A DNA stretch of 64,000 bases, taken from the NCBI RefSeq assembly GCF_963924245.1, contig NC_086284.1:166089653-166153652 (forward strand). The letters are read 5' to 3'. A model generated the notes under the pieces. The model saw only the letters and a list, made by a program, of their open reading frames with translations. It was not told where the DNA came from and did no database searches. Positions 34,007 to 45,640 of this stretch are shown here, in pieces. Made by a program: the position numbers and the translations under genes. The DNA comes from Chroicocephalus ridibundus (lineage: Eukaryota > Chordata > Aves > Charadriiformes > Laridae). The stretch's first letter is position 1. Each line of letters opens with the position of its first letter.

Positions 34007-34374
34007 ACTAGATCTGACTGAAAAATGGTGGTTTTACTAAGTTAGTTTACCACAGCACACTTACAGTAGTAAGAAGGAACGTGGGAGGCAACTGGGTCCG
34101 TTCTATTTGGCAACTGTGCTGATTTGTATCTACTTCAGTCCACCACAAAGCCATGCCCTTATAAACACCCTGAAACCCGCAAACCAAACCCCAGTACTGC
34201 CTCATCTCTGAGCTGTAGATTTCAACTCCAAATCATAAATGGCACAGATTAAACGCAAGCCTGCTTCCACTTGGGCTTGTCCGTCTGCTTCCCTTCCCTC
34301 AGCTCAGTCAGAAAGGGTTCAAGCTTAATTCCTGCTTTCCACAATTTACAAAGGGGAGCCCTTGGGCACATCCT

Positions 34375-34482
34375 CTTCTGGAGATGCAGAGAAGCTAAAC
34401 AACATCGTCAGCAGAGGCAAGCTTGGGTCTGAACCATGGCATGTTGAGTCCTCATCCAGCACCTTCCCTCCAGTGTTATGGC
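34375..34482 (-). repeat. MIR/CORE-type SINE fragment
   Basis: GCAGAGAAGCTAAACAAC at 34,386-34,403, then GCTTGGGTCTGAACCATGG and GAGTCCTCATCCAGCACCTT with CCAGTGTTATGG, reproduce in reverse orientation the tRNA-derived half of MIR ('cagagaagctaagtgac', 'gctgggtctgaaccca', 'gagtcccagtccagtgctct', 'ccactaggcca'). Confidence 0.75.
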
Positions 34483-37400
34483 ACACCTTCTCTCCTTTCC
34501 TTGAGCTGCACGTGTTGTAAATGATACCCCATCCGCAGCACTGCCAGTACCACTTAATATGAACTTGCAGCTTGACAAACGACTACTTAGCGCATCATAT
34601 CAACAAGTACCTGGATCATAACTTGCCACCCAGACCTGCCCTTTCACCCTACAACGCCTTTTGAAGGCTTTTCCCAGGAAAAACTTATCGCACATTGGCT
34701 TCCAAAGTCAAACAGATATAAGTATGCCTTAATTACACTGCAGTAGATCCCACGCCTTTTCAAAGCTTTAAAACACACAACAAAACAAGCCTCTCCTCTC
34801 CTCCCCACGGAAGGGCCCGAAGGCACAGCTGGATCCTGGCTGCTGGTGACAAAGCTGGTTTATGCAGCCGCGGGTGCTCCCTCCATCCCCTCGCATGACT
34901 GTCCCCAGGCACGACTGGGAAGCAGGATCTGTTTCAGTAAGGACAACCACCAAAAAAACCACTCTGCCCTCCCATCTCGGGCGCAAAGCCTTGCTCTAGC
35001 TCAGAGGAGGGCCTTTAGCCAGCAGGCTAGGGGATATTCTGGGCAGCTGGACAACACTGCATTCCTTTCCCTGTGAAACTTGTATGAAATGCTGTGTCTT
35101 AGACAGACACTTATTACTGTTTAAACTAACACTTTCCAAACAGCAAAAAAACCACATTTAATCAATATTCCCAACTGGCTCAAGCGCTCCTATCTAAAAT
35201 GGAAGGAGAAGAGAAACGCTAAGAGGGACAAGAGAGGGAAAAGAGAGTGTTTTCAAATGAAATGAGGAATGTGAGAGAGAACTGACAAAACAGAGATGGT
35301 GAGCAAGTCTTTTCCAGAGTCACGCAGGTGCACAGGAGCTTTTCTGTACCAAAGGACACATTTTTGTATGAAGCCAGAGAAGAAACTGCTCTAAAGGAGT
35401 GCAAGGTAGGGGGGTGAAGAGAAGGGAAAGTAAAGGAAAAGGGAAGCTCCAGCTGCTCGAGCAGCTGTAATGCCCTGACTGGGACCAGTGGATGATAAGC
35501 TATAAAACACCTTGGCTGCGTGTACGGATAAGCATGAACAGAGGGGTCCCTCATTTTCATCACCAGTGTCTGCAGTTCTGGCATGAGGTTCCCTGGATAC
35601 TTGGACATGGAGAAAAAGTGAAGTTTCTTAGATGCAGGCACCACCCGAGAGGAGGCCTTGCCAAATCACAGCCTCTGCAGCCACAGGACAGAAGCACAAA
35701 GGATGTTGCTTTGACAGTCCAGAAAAAAACTGGCCAGTATCTTAATCTAATTAAGACTTTTCTAAAGATAATGAAAACATCCACAGTGGTATCAGATAGG
35801 AAATCAGTTATAAACTAGTACAGACCCCCGCAATTCAAAGTATAATAAAGCCATCTGACAGGGACATAAAGAAGCAGCTTCTGTCTCGGGTTCATTGCTC
35901 CAAACTAAACACAGCGGAGTTGTTCTCCACTTTCCAACCAACACTTGGTCTCAGCTCCAGCATCCAGGACAGCTTATCAGACCGAATGGGTCCGTGTGGT
36001 GTGTGCCTCTGGCACCTGACACTACACCACGGACGTGACGCAAAGACCATGCTTCTCCAGTTCCACTGTGATACCCAAAGACCCACCCCGTCACAGGAAA
36101 GTTTTGGGTGATTAGCTACCTGGTTAAAAGAGATGTTTTTGCCACCGGCGAGAACCCCAAATAGCTCCTCTGAACAAGAGGCTTCATCACTAACCTGCCA
36201 TTTTTACTCTTGCCATAAATGAGAGTTTTGGATTCAGCCTGGAGGCAGAAGAGACTCTGCTAATTGCTCGCCTCTTTTTGACAGCTAATGAAAATCATGC
36301 ACCCCTGCCAGCTCTTTTGCATTGGTCATCTGCCTGCACTTAGTGGACCACGGAAGGAAAAGAGCAACTGATCTTGAAGGGGACCAAGTCACCAGCATCA
36401 CGCACAGGATCCTAGACAGAAAACCAACCATTTTCTCTACATCTCGAGATGCAGCTTACCTTACAGGTTTTGATAAGCAGTTCAATGCCTGTTTTCAGAC
36501 TGCAGGCAGGCTGGAGAGGAGCTATGCGGTACAATGCCTTCCGGCATCCAGTTTTGTAACTCCACTTCAGGCAACTCATTTATGTTCCTTCTCAGGCCAG
36601 GTCAAAAAGGAGCACTAATAGCACCTCATCACTGATAAAGCAGCGACACACAAACCATGATACCCCAAATCCTCCCAGCAAGATGCCACAGTGAAAGGCT
36701 TGGAAGAACCACTGAGAGTAGATGTGATTCATACAGCAAGCTTCTCACTCAATTTTGTCCATCGTTCATGTTTATCTTATATAACCAAAATAATCACCAA
36801 AAATCCAGTTCTGTGGGATATGACATCAAAGTTTGGACTACCCCATTGCATCGACCTGCAGCCTAGGTCTCAGATACAGAACAGTCCTATGAGAAATAGG
36901 AACAACCGGCAAATATAAGGACAGCAAATGCCCCTTCCCAATAAGGCTTACAGATCATAGTCCTCTCACGCAGAAACGTGGCTTACAACAATACCTTGTT
37001 CAAGGGGTCTAAAAAGAAGGACTGAAATGCAGTGCTACATCTAAGATAAAGCTCTTCTGGGGAAATAAGGCAAACAGCAGAAAGACATTTCTGCTGTGCA
37101 AAACCCAGCATGGCCCATCTTCACCTGAACTACCCACCCACAAGGTCTAATCAACAAAAGCACGTGCTCCACTGGTGAGGGACAGGCCAGGGTAAAGGCG
37201 CACGAAATAGAGGGCCTCTGTGAGGTCTCTGTGACCTCCGCTCTCCAAGGCATGAGCCGAAAGTCACCATTCCAAAAAGCTATGGAAAAAAGGGAGAAGG
37301 TTGGGGTGGCGGGGGAAGAGAACAGACTCTATTTGAGATTCTGGGAGCCAAAAGAGAATAAAAGGCTAGTTGGAGCCTTGCAATCCACTCTGGTAAAAAC

Positions 37401-40400
37401 CTTATGTGCAGACACAGAACAATGCTGATTTTACACTAGAAACCAGGAAATGAGGTGGAGGGAGAATGCAGGACAGCGCTGTGTTTCTACATTAGGATTT
37501 TTAAGTACACTGCAGGATTTCTGTCTCAGAGTACTCATTGAGTTACATCAGACTGTAATGGCCTGTTGATTTTGAGAGATTACGGCAGCGCTGCTGATGC
37601 AGGGGGAGAGGAGATGGAAGGAAAGAGAAGATGTGATGTATCAGCCAGCGTGCACACACATTTCAGATGATTACCTACACTCCTGTGCGAGAGAGACACA
37701 GCGGATTCACAGTGGGACCAGGACCGAGGGGGGACTGTGCACAGGACCCTGTTAGCAATCTAGGCTGGCACAGGAGGCGGTTTTGGTCCATCCCTGATCC
37801 CTGTTTCATTCCCCTGGGGCAGCAGATGCCAAAAGCAACATTTCTGCAGGGGAGTCCCATCCAAGGCTGGCAGGACCAGAGCCACATCGCATGGCACAGC
37901 AAGCGTAATGGAGGAGGTGAATCCCGTGTGTTGAAGGCACGCGGCGCGTTCCTGAGATGGATTCAGTCTCACTCTGCCAGGCTGACAACTTTGCCTGCCT
38001 GCTTTTCTCTCTCTCCTGTATTTCACAGAGAGATGGTATCCTTTCCTTTTCCTTTCTTTGCTCCCGGGCACAAGCAATCAAGAACAAAGGATGAAAGAAA
38101 AATGCAGTGGGGGGGAGTGAGGCGGGGGAGGGACATTTGAGAGTTAGGGAGCAATCTTGAGCAGAGAGAAGAGAATTAAAAAAAAAAAAAGGGAGGAAGA
38201 AAGGAGATGCAGAGGCTTGGAAAAAAACACAATATGCAAATGAGGCAGAACAAAAATCAGAGCTGGGAAAAAAAATAAAATAAAATCACACCAAACAAAC
38301 CCACCTCTCCATAAGCTCTCTGTCTCTCATAGATAGGGGGATGCCATCAAGGTGAGGGTTCCCAAAGCCTTCTGCCACCCTCCATCTCCAGCAGACACCC
38401 GTGGCTCACTGCAGGCAGGCAATCTGCCCTCTGGGGCATAGCGAGGGAAGGGAAGTGGGAAGAGTAAAGCGATTCTGGAGCAGTGAAAATCCTTGTTTTC
38501 TCTCTGAGGTAGGGAGCTGTGGGGCAAACAGAACCAGCCAGGTGCTTCTAACATGATGTTTGTCAAACAATCTGATTTCAAGCTTCACTGGAGTAGTCCC
38601 TCAGCAGCTGCTTTAATCTACCGCAGCACTTCTCCCCCACAGCAGGCTGCAATTCTCCTTGTCCCTCCTCCACTCTTCCACCAGGACAGAGGCCCCCCAG
38701 GAGCAGGGACCTCCATCCTGTCCAGCAGCGGATGGCCTGGCAGACCAAACCACCTCAGGCCACACCACAAGCTAAGCAGGGTCAGGCTTGAACTGGAGCT
38801 TTCCAAAGGGCATCCAGCTGCACAAGGAAAAGGGGGGTTTTGCCGCTGCAGATGACAGTATCGCTCTCAGAGCAGAGCCCTCACACTGCTCAGAGGTGGG
38901 TGTCAGCAAAGGTGGCCTCTTCCCTCTGGACCGCAGAGTAAATAACTCATCCATCAGCTTGTTCATTAGTGACACCGTAGCTGGTGTTGTGTTATGACAC
39001 ACCATAGTGCAGTTACCCTTCTACTCATCATCATTTATTTCTTCTCCTTCCAAGGTCTGGCAAAACATCAGTGCATGCTCCTCAGCTGGGAACAGTGAGA
39101 GGTGTAAACGGGAACTAGGAAGCAGCAGGATTCCTGGCTTTCGGACCAATGGGGCTGACTCACTGATGCCATTTTTTAGCACCAGTAGTACTCTCCTTTC
39201 ACATCAACAGCAGCTCCTTTCCCCCAGCTTTCTGTTCACCTTCCTGCCCACATTTCTACTCCAAATATTACTAGTTGTTTTTCTAGTTCTGCCTGCAAAG
39301 ACCTGAAGCTAGGGACCTATAAGCTATGGGCTGGTCTTTACAAAACAAAACATTAAAAAAAATTGTTATCAATATCAGAATAATGGATTATTACTTCTAC
39401 TTACTACCAAGGAGCATCATTTAACTTAGTAAATATTAGCTGCCCAGACCCACAGCTGTGTTGCAAGTGCTAGTTAGAAAACAATTTAAAGAAGCTGACA
39501 AATTCCATAGCAGAGGTGTCTACGCACCGGTTGGGCGCTTAAAGGCAAAGGCGAAGCCTTGCACTGTATTTTACAAAGGACTGCAGAAATGAAGGTAGAG
39601 TGGAGAAAGGAAGCTGTGCACGTATTGAGGGCAGTAAGTTGTCTAAGGGGAAAACAGCAAGAGAACAAAAACGCAGCGGTGAGGAGGGGAGGGAGAAGAG
39701 GACAACAAGTTTTAGCAGAGATCTTTGCTGGGCAGATCAGTAACTGCAACCGCCTGCAAAGGTCTCTCGCACCTCCAGCAACCTACGTGGCTGCACGCAC
39801 CAGCTGCATTTCCCAAGAGCTCCCTTGCTCCCAAGTGCGACTCCCCCACCCCAGAGACGCGCGGGGAGGCAGCACGGGAAGACATATGATGTCTCAGTTC
39901 ACATCTTAGCCGGGTCTGTGTCCCCATCAGTAAGAACCGCCACCACAACTGACACTAATTGGTTCTCTTGTTGTCATGCTGCAGAGGTGACAAGGACCAC
40001 ATACGCACAGACAAGAAGCTTCCCTCTTTCCGGTCCCTTCAGGTCACATCTAGGTGCCCTGGTAGGAACAGTGTGCGTTCGTAGCTGGTACTGCCACGAT
40101 GTGTGTGATGCCTGCTCCCTGAATAAAGAGCATCACTATCTGGAGCTGTCGAGCCTGCGTCACTCACTGCAAGAAGCAGGGGGGGGAAGACAACTACCAG
40201 CTTAAACCAGATTTTACTGGTAGGAGCACCACCACAATCCAGGCTCTCGGGGACTTTACAAGGGAACCTGAAACGTTACCAGCTGCAGTTGCAGCCTCCA
40301 TACCCTCCTTCAGCCTGGAAAAACAACAATTAGCACACGTGTACCTTAGTGCATGCATGCGTTTGCATGAGCCTGCAGTGCAAACATACACAATAAACAG

Positions 40401-41286
40401 AGCGAGGAAGAAAGAGATTGTTGTTTGAAGCTCAAAGCAGCTATTTGTAAAAATCAGTGTGCAAGTGAGAATGAAACATAGACAAGAATTACTTTCATCT
40501 TTCTGGGAGGGAGAGAGGGGGGCAGGGAATTAAGCACACACACACCCGGAGCAATGCCCAAGAAGAATTATGCCGCTCGTGATAAATGCACTTTTCTGGT
40601 TCTGTGAAAAATCTGACATAATGAAAGTACCTTGAATGCAATTACCGGCACTTGTTTAGCATGGCAGGGCATTGCACTGCCACTGGGCTCGCTCCTCTCT
40701 GCTCCCAATTAGCATGCCAAGTACTCTAGCCACACACATGGGCTCACAGGTCAGGGATTGGCGCGGAGGAGCAGCAACCAGCTACCTGCCCTCCAATGAG
40801 GGAGCGAGTGATGTGCTGGAAAGCTTCGTCTTCCTTCATTTTACATCCTCCCATCCCTACCACACTCTTTTCCTCCACTCCTCCAGGGTCTCTGGAGGCA
40901 GTGATAAAAACCGCAAACTCTCCCCCCTCCTCTCTCAGCTGGTCTCATTCACGGCTCATGGCAGACCCAGTTTCCTCTGGGGACTCACTAATGAAGACGG
41001 CCAACGTTAATCTCTTTCCCCCTCCCTGACGGGTCGATTTATAGTTCCACGGAGAGTCCTGGATTGCAGCCAGAGGGCTTGACACATTCTTCTTGTTCCA
41101 AGACAGAAGGGGGGGGAAGAGACAGGCTTACGAGCACACACACACACACTGAAGACACACACGCGCATTTATGATTTGGATTTAGCTGGAAGATGCAGCT
41201 GGAAAACCTGTTTACCTGTTCCGAAACGGCAGCTGAAGGGAACAGTAACCAACAGCGCTTTTGTGTATATGTGTATACTCCAAACA
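34483..41286. other. Unique non-coding sequence
   Basis: No exon or RNA gene is recognised. Low-complexity spots are an A13 run at 38,178-38,190 with purine-rich flanks, and (CA)n at 41,135-41,149. The stretch 40,610-40,720 is AT/GC balanced with an enhancer-like texture but no specific evidence. Open frames up to 157 codons (37667-38140) are uninformative. Confidence 0.5.
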
Positions 41287-41345
41287 TCTTTGTGTTTCCA
41301 TAGCACCTCTTTCAGCCCAAAGACCCCAAATCACAGGGATCACTC
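41287..41345 (-). repeat. Probable MIR-type SINE 3' fragment
   Basis: TGTTTCCATAGCACCTCTTTCAGCC at 41,293-41,317 followed by AAAGACCCCAAATCACAGG resembles the reverse complement of a MIR 3' tail ('tatttccatagcgcctttcatcccaaaggatcccaaagcgc'). Confidence 0.45.
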
Positions 41346-42339
41346 CCTCATCACCAGGATGAAATAAAGCATCAGTTGTGTGCCAGCAGCATTACCCGTG
41401 AGTCATTAGGAGAGGAAGCAAATGATAACTTCTCCAGGATAAACGGCAGGGGGAGGGGAAGGGGGAATTTTAGACAGGCAGAAAGTAATGAACTGGAATC
41501 GGGCCAGGACACCGAGGTTATTGTCCCCTCATCTCGTGAAAAGTGCGGTGGGATCTTTAACAATCGATTGATTGAGGCCTTGGCTCTACCTCTCATCCAT
41601 CCATAAGAGGTTCCAGCAGTAGTTGCAGCTTCTCCAAGAGCGATGCTGGTGCACGGGCTCAGGAGCGGCTCAAAGAAATGTACCCTCCAACCTGCCTTTC
41701 TAGTGGCATTGCCTGCACTGGAACTCCTCAGACCTGTCATTCCCACGGCTGCACCTTCGAAGGAAGGAAACTGGAGAGACGGAAAGACTCACATATTTTT
41801 TCACCACTGAGCTATAAGGGAGTATCCTTTCCTCCCCACCAGCACTTCATTTTCCCCCCATTTGGCAGTCGCTGCAGTAGCCTCACTGCATCCCCCAACT
41901 TCACGCTATTTGTTTAGTTCAGTCCCCCGTCCGCACACCGGACTCGCCCGCAATGACAGCACGGCTCTGCTAATAGGGTCAGTCAGTGAGCTACTGCTGC
42001 AGAGCCGCAGGGGAGCACAAAACACTGGCTTTATTCCTGTAAGACCTATACATTACCTCCTCGCCCCCGCCCCCTCAGGAACCAAGTGGTGGATTTAAAA
42101 GGAACACTGTCAAGTCATTTAGGCCCATTATTTTGCACTAGAAGAAATGGCCTTTACAAAGCTCAATGGAAGCACACTCTCATTCCATCTTTAAGTAATC
42201 TTGAAGGTTTCAATTGCAGGGCTGTAAACCACAATGCAAAAAAGCACAGACAAATAGATCAGATCAGATATGAGACTACCCAGACACAGAGTTCCACTTG
42301 CCAAGCTGACTGCAGAGCAAAAATAGAAATGAACGCTGC
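41346..42339. other. Unique non-coding sequence
   Basis: CAATCGATTG at 41,561-41,570 is a palindrome containing ATCGAT, a CUT/ONECUT-type core. Nothing else is seen. Confidence 0.5.
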
Positions 42340-42400
42340 ACATAATTATAGTATTTTACATTTCCACTGCACTTTCCATCCTGAAAGATCCCCAAGTGCA
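42340..42400 (-). repeat. Probable MIR-type SINE 3' fragment
   Basis: TTATAGTATTTTACATTTCC and GCACTTTCCATCCTGAAAGATCC, followed by CCAAGTGCAC, parallel the reverse complement of the MIR 3' tail ('aatagtacttcacatttatatagcgcctttcatcc...aaggatcccaaagcgc'). It runs directly into the alternating purine-pyrimidine tract. Confidence 0.5.
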
Positions 42401-42426
42401 CACACATGTGCATGCATGTGCATACA
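42396..42426. repeat. 31-nt alternating purine-pyrimidine tract (Z-DNA prone)
   Basis: Every base from 42,396 to 42,426 alternates purine and pyrimidine (GTGCACACACATGTGC, then ATGCATGTGCATACA). Such tracts can adopt Z-DNA under negative supercoiling. It borders the MIR fragment, suggesting simple-sequence growth at the SINE end. Confidence 0.95.
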
Positions 42427-45400
42427 GAGAGGCAGGACATTGGGAAAATTCACTTGCTTGTGAAAGATACCAAGGAATCGTGGTCCAGTAATAACAGCTT
42501 GTACCGAACCAAAGCCTTCATTAACACACACACACACACAAGCTCGCAGAAAATCATTATAATGTGAAACAAGACTAAGCCAAGCCACAGCAATCTGTAG
42601 ATCAGCGGCTCCAGCACTTCTGCTGCTGCTCAGCGTTTCCCCAAAAACAGAAGATTAGAAACTGATCTTTTATTAGCTCTCACCCTCTGTTTCCCAGTGA
42701 AGCCCAAGGTGCCAATTCCACTTTGCTACTGCAGGGCAGGGGCAGCTCTGCAGCTGTCGATCCCCAGCCTTCCCCTCTCCCGCTGTCGAGCGCTTTGCAG
42801 GCTGTAAGCATGCCCAATCTCCAGCCCTGTGGGCTGCAACGGCCCCATTTTGCAGGCAGCAGAGCATCTGAACAGGGGAACCAAAGCCAGGGACAGTGTC
42901 CTAACCATGGTGCTCATCTTTCCCTCCTGACAAAAGAGCTGGTGTCAGGTACAAAGGCCCGTTCTCTACTTGTGTGCCACCCAAGATGCTCTGAGCAAGG
43001 ATGAAAAGAAAAGGGCCAGGAAAAAAGAGCACTGGAACATAATCAGAAGCAGAGATGTGACACTCTGGCAGAAACCTCCAACTTTCTCAGGAGGCTGGGA
43101 GGCAGGGGAGAAAAGAGCAGGCGCTAGTTCAAGCCTCAGCTTAGGATGCTGGGTCACTCCCTTCTCTTTCCTGCATGTCTGTAGCAATTCAGTTTTGTCT
43201 TCCACATATGAAATATCTCATAGCAGTTTTAAACTCCCATCTGAGTACACAGGCGTTTCGATGTTGACTTGTGGCCAAGCATATGAAGAATGGGGGTAGG
43301 AAGTTCAAGAGGAGACAGAGAAGGCGGCGGCTCTGAGGGCACTACAAAAACGATCTGATAGGTCAGGAGGAGGGAAGGAAACAGTCTGAGGTTATGAAAT
43401 GATACAACAGCTGGATAGATAGAGCTGGGATTTTTTATTTTTTTTTTAATGAAAAACAGGAATCTCACCAACAATACAATGTAATCAAGTGTAGTATGCA
43501 ACTACCCGTTCAGGGAAGAGCCTGCCTGCTAGTAGCCTCAGCCCTTACACTAGCGTGAGGCTGAGATCTGCTTTTGATGCCCCTCACAGAAGATTCCATT
43601 CACTCAGCAACATGCTGCAGTCATGCCTGAGGCTCCGTGAACGACCAGCACGTGCCCTTCTCAGCGGAGATTTTTGGGGAAGGAAGAGATTTTGTCAAGG
43701 ACACTGCAGCAACACCCTCCTCTATACTTAGGGAAACAGCCACGGGACTGTTAATGTCCAGAGAAGACTCCAGGTTTTAATAAGGTCACATCTGAAAGAG
43801 CCCCACATAATAAGCTGCATGGAAGTCAATTTATCGACCTCAGCACACAGGGCTAAGTCAAGCCTGCTGGGATTCAAAGTTGTGGTTGCAGGGCGCGTAG
43901 GTAATTCATACCTGATGCTCGAGGCCATCCCCTCTGGCTGCAAATGGGAGACCAATGCGATTTCTTAAATATCATTTAGTTTAATAGCCCAGTGCATTAT
44001 TCAGGAATGCAAGGAAGAGCCTGCTTAAAATAGCACTTTTATTTTGACAGTGTCACTTTAACAACAAATAGCTGGCTGCTCAGTTCCCTTAGCAGGGAGA
44101 CAGCAGGTGCTCAGCTGGCTGATTTAGCCGCAGCCGCAACCACCACCACGAGCTGCTGGGTGCAGTTCACAGGCTGCAATTCCCTACTCGCCACTATGTG
44201 ACTGCAGATTCCCAAGGAGGGGGAAGGGCCAATGGAAGTGAGAGAAGAGGCACGGGGGTGAGCTTGGGGTGAAGGATTATTAAATTGACGATCAAACCTG
44301 ATTGCCGCTTCCTTGGGACACCCTCATTGGACACACGGAGGTCTCTGGTGGGCACCCATGTCAGCTGCCTGTCCCCAGCCTTGTGTGCTCCCCTTCCTGC
44401 ATAAGGGAATTAAACACTGTGGCCAGGTGACTCCTTTCCCCTCCCAGAAATAACATGCCCACTTTTCACCTGCATACAACATCAGCAAGATACTCTGTGG
44501 TCTTCTGAGACCCTCCCCAATGGCTTCCTTCTATGAAGTCAAATCAGTGTCTTCAGCTCTGCCTCAGTAAACAACTACAAAGCAAGAAAACCATCTTGCA
44601 CATCCTTGTGCCTACAGAAAAGCAGGGCTACGGCAATATATCTTAGCAGAGGGGATGGTACAGCCAAGTGTCTTGTGGCATGAGATTGCTAGAGATGACC
44701 TTAAAATAATCTTTAAAACTAAAAATAGACAGGTGCATGTGACTCTGTGGTTTGTTTTTTGTTTTAGTTTGGAGATTTTGTTTTATTTTTAAAAACATAC
44801 TACATAAAGAAAGTCAAGACAAAAATTCTGGCTGTTTCCTTTACCTCCCCCATCTTCCTCACCTAGCAATGGAAGTTTTTTCTAGGCTGAAAGATTATGA
44901 CAATCAGTGGATGAAGAAAATTATGTCCTTCTAAACAGTGAGAAACTGAAAGCTGTAATGCTTAAAAAGGAATGGGATTTTACTCAGCCCATGTCAAATT
45001 CTAGTTGGTCTCCACTTGCTTTTGTTACTGGCTGTACCAAGACTTGTATTTATTCAGTTGTTTTACGCTGAAGACAACCAGTAGACTCAAAACTCTCTTA
45101 CCTACAATTAAAGTATTAGAGCTCACAGAAACATCCATTATACCTCAGCAGCAGTTCCCTAACTAACCCCCCCCCAAAAATTAAAACACAGAGCACGCAT
45201 TATTCTTTATTGTAGCCTTAGATGTATCAGGCTTGATGACAGTACCATTTCTTAAATCCATCATGGTGGGGTGAGGGGAAGAGATAAATTGGTACAAGCC
45301 TAGTGTAAAACAAACATTCCCTTTGGGTCATCTTTAAAACTAATCTGAACACTACATTAGAAAGCACGCTTAAGGAGACAAACAAAAACCCTTCAATTGT

Positions 45401-45510
45401 TTTATAAGCATACTATCAGCGAAAGAGGCCTGAGTAAAAATAATACTATATGACTGTACGAGCTGACTGTTATTGTTGGCTACTCAAGCAAAGCAGGGCT
45501 TCAACAACCC
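42427..45510. other. Unique non-coding sequence
   Basis: (AC)n lies at about 42,521-42,540 and a T-run at 43,438-43,448. The stretch 43,980-44,180 is compact and non-repetitive. No exon is recognised. Confidence 0.5.
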
Positions 45511-45514
45511 AGAA

Positions 45515-45640
45515 TTTATAGGACTGAGAGCCTGGTGGGTCTCTGGTTTTGATTTCGTGCCAATTCACATTCACTCATGCTCTTGGGTAAGTCATGATGC
45601 CGTCAGCAACTTCAGTCCAGCTGAAAAACTGGGTTAAGAA
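45515..45640 (+). repeat. MIR/CORE-type SINE fragment
   Basis: ATAGGACTGAGAGCCTGG at 45,518-45,535, TCTCTGGTTTTGATTTCGTGCC and CATGCTCTTGGGTAAGTCATG at 45,577-45,597 follow the order of MIR landmarks in sense ('ggactgggagccagg', 'tctgggttcaattcc...gcc', 'gaccttgggcaagtca'). Confidence 0.65.

Noticed and set aside
38425..38445. CTCF-like CTGCCCTCTGGGGCA
   Set aside because: The core position that should read TGGTGG on this strand is changed, so it is weaker than the 51-kb candidate.
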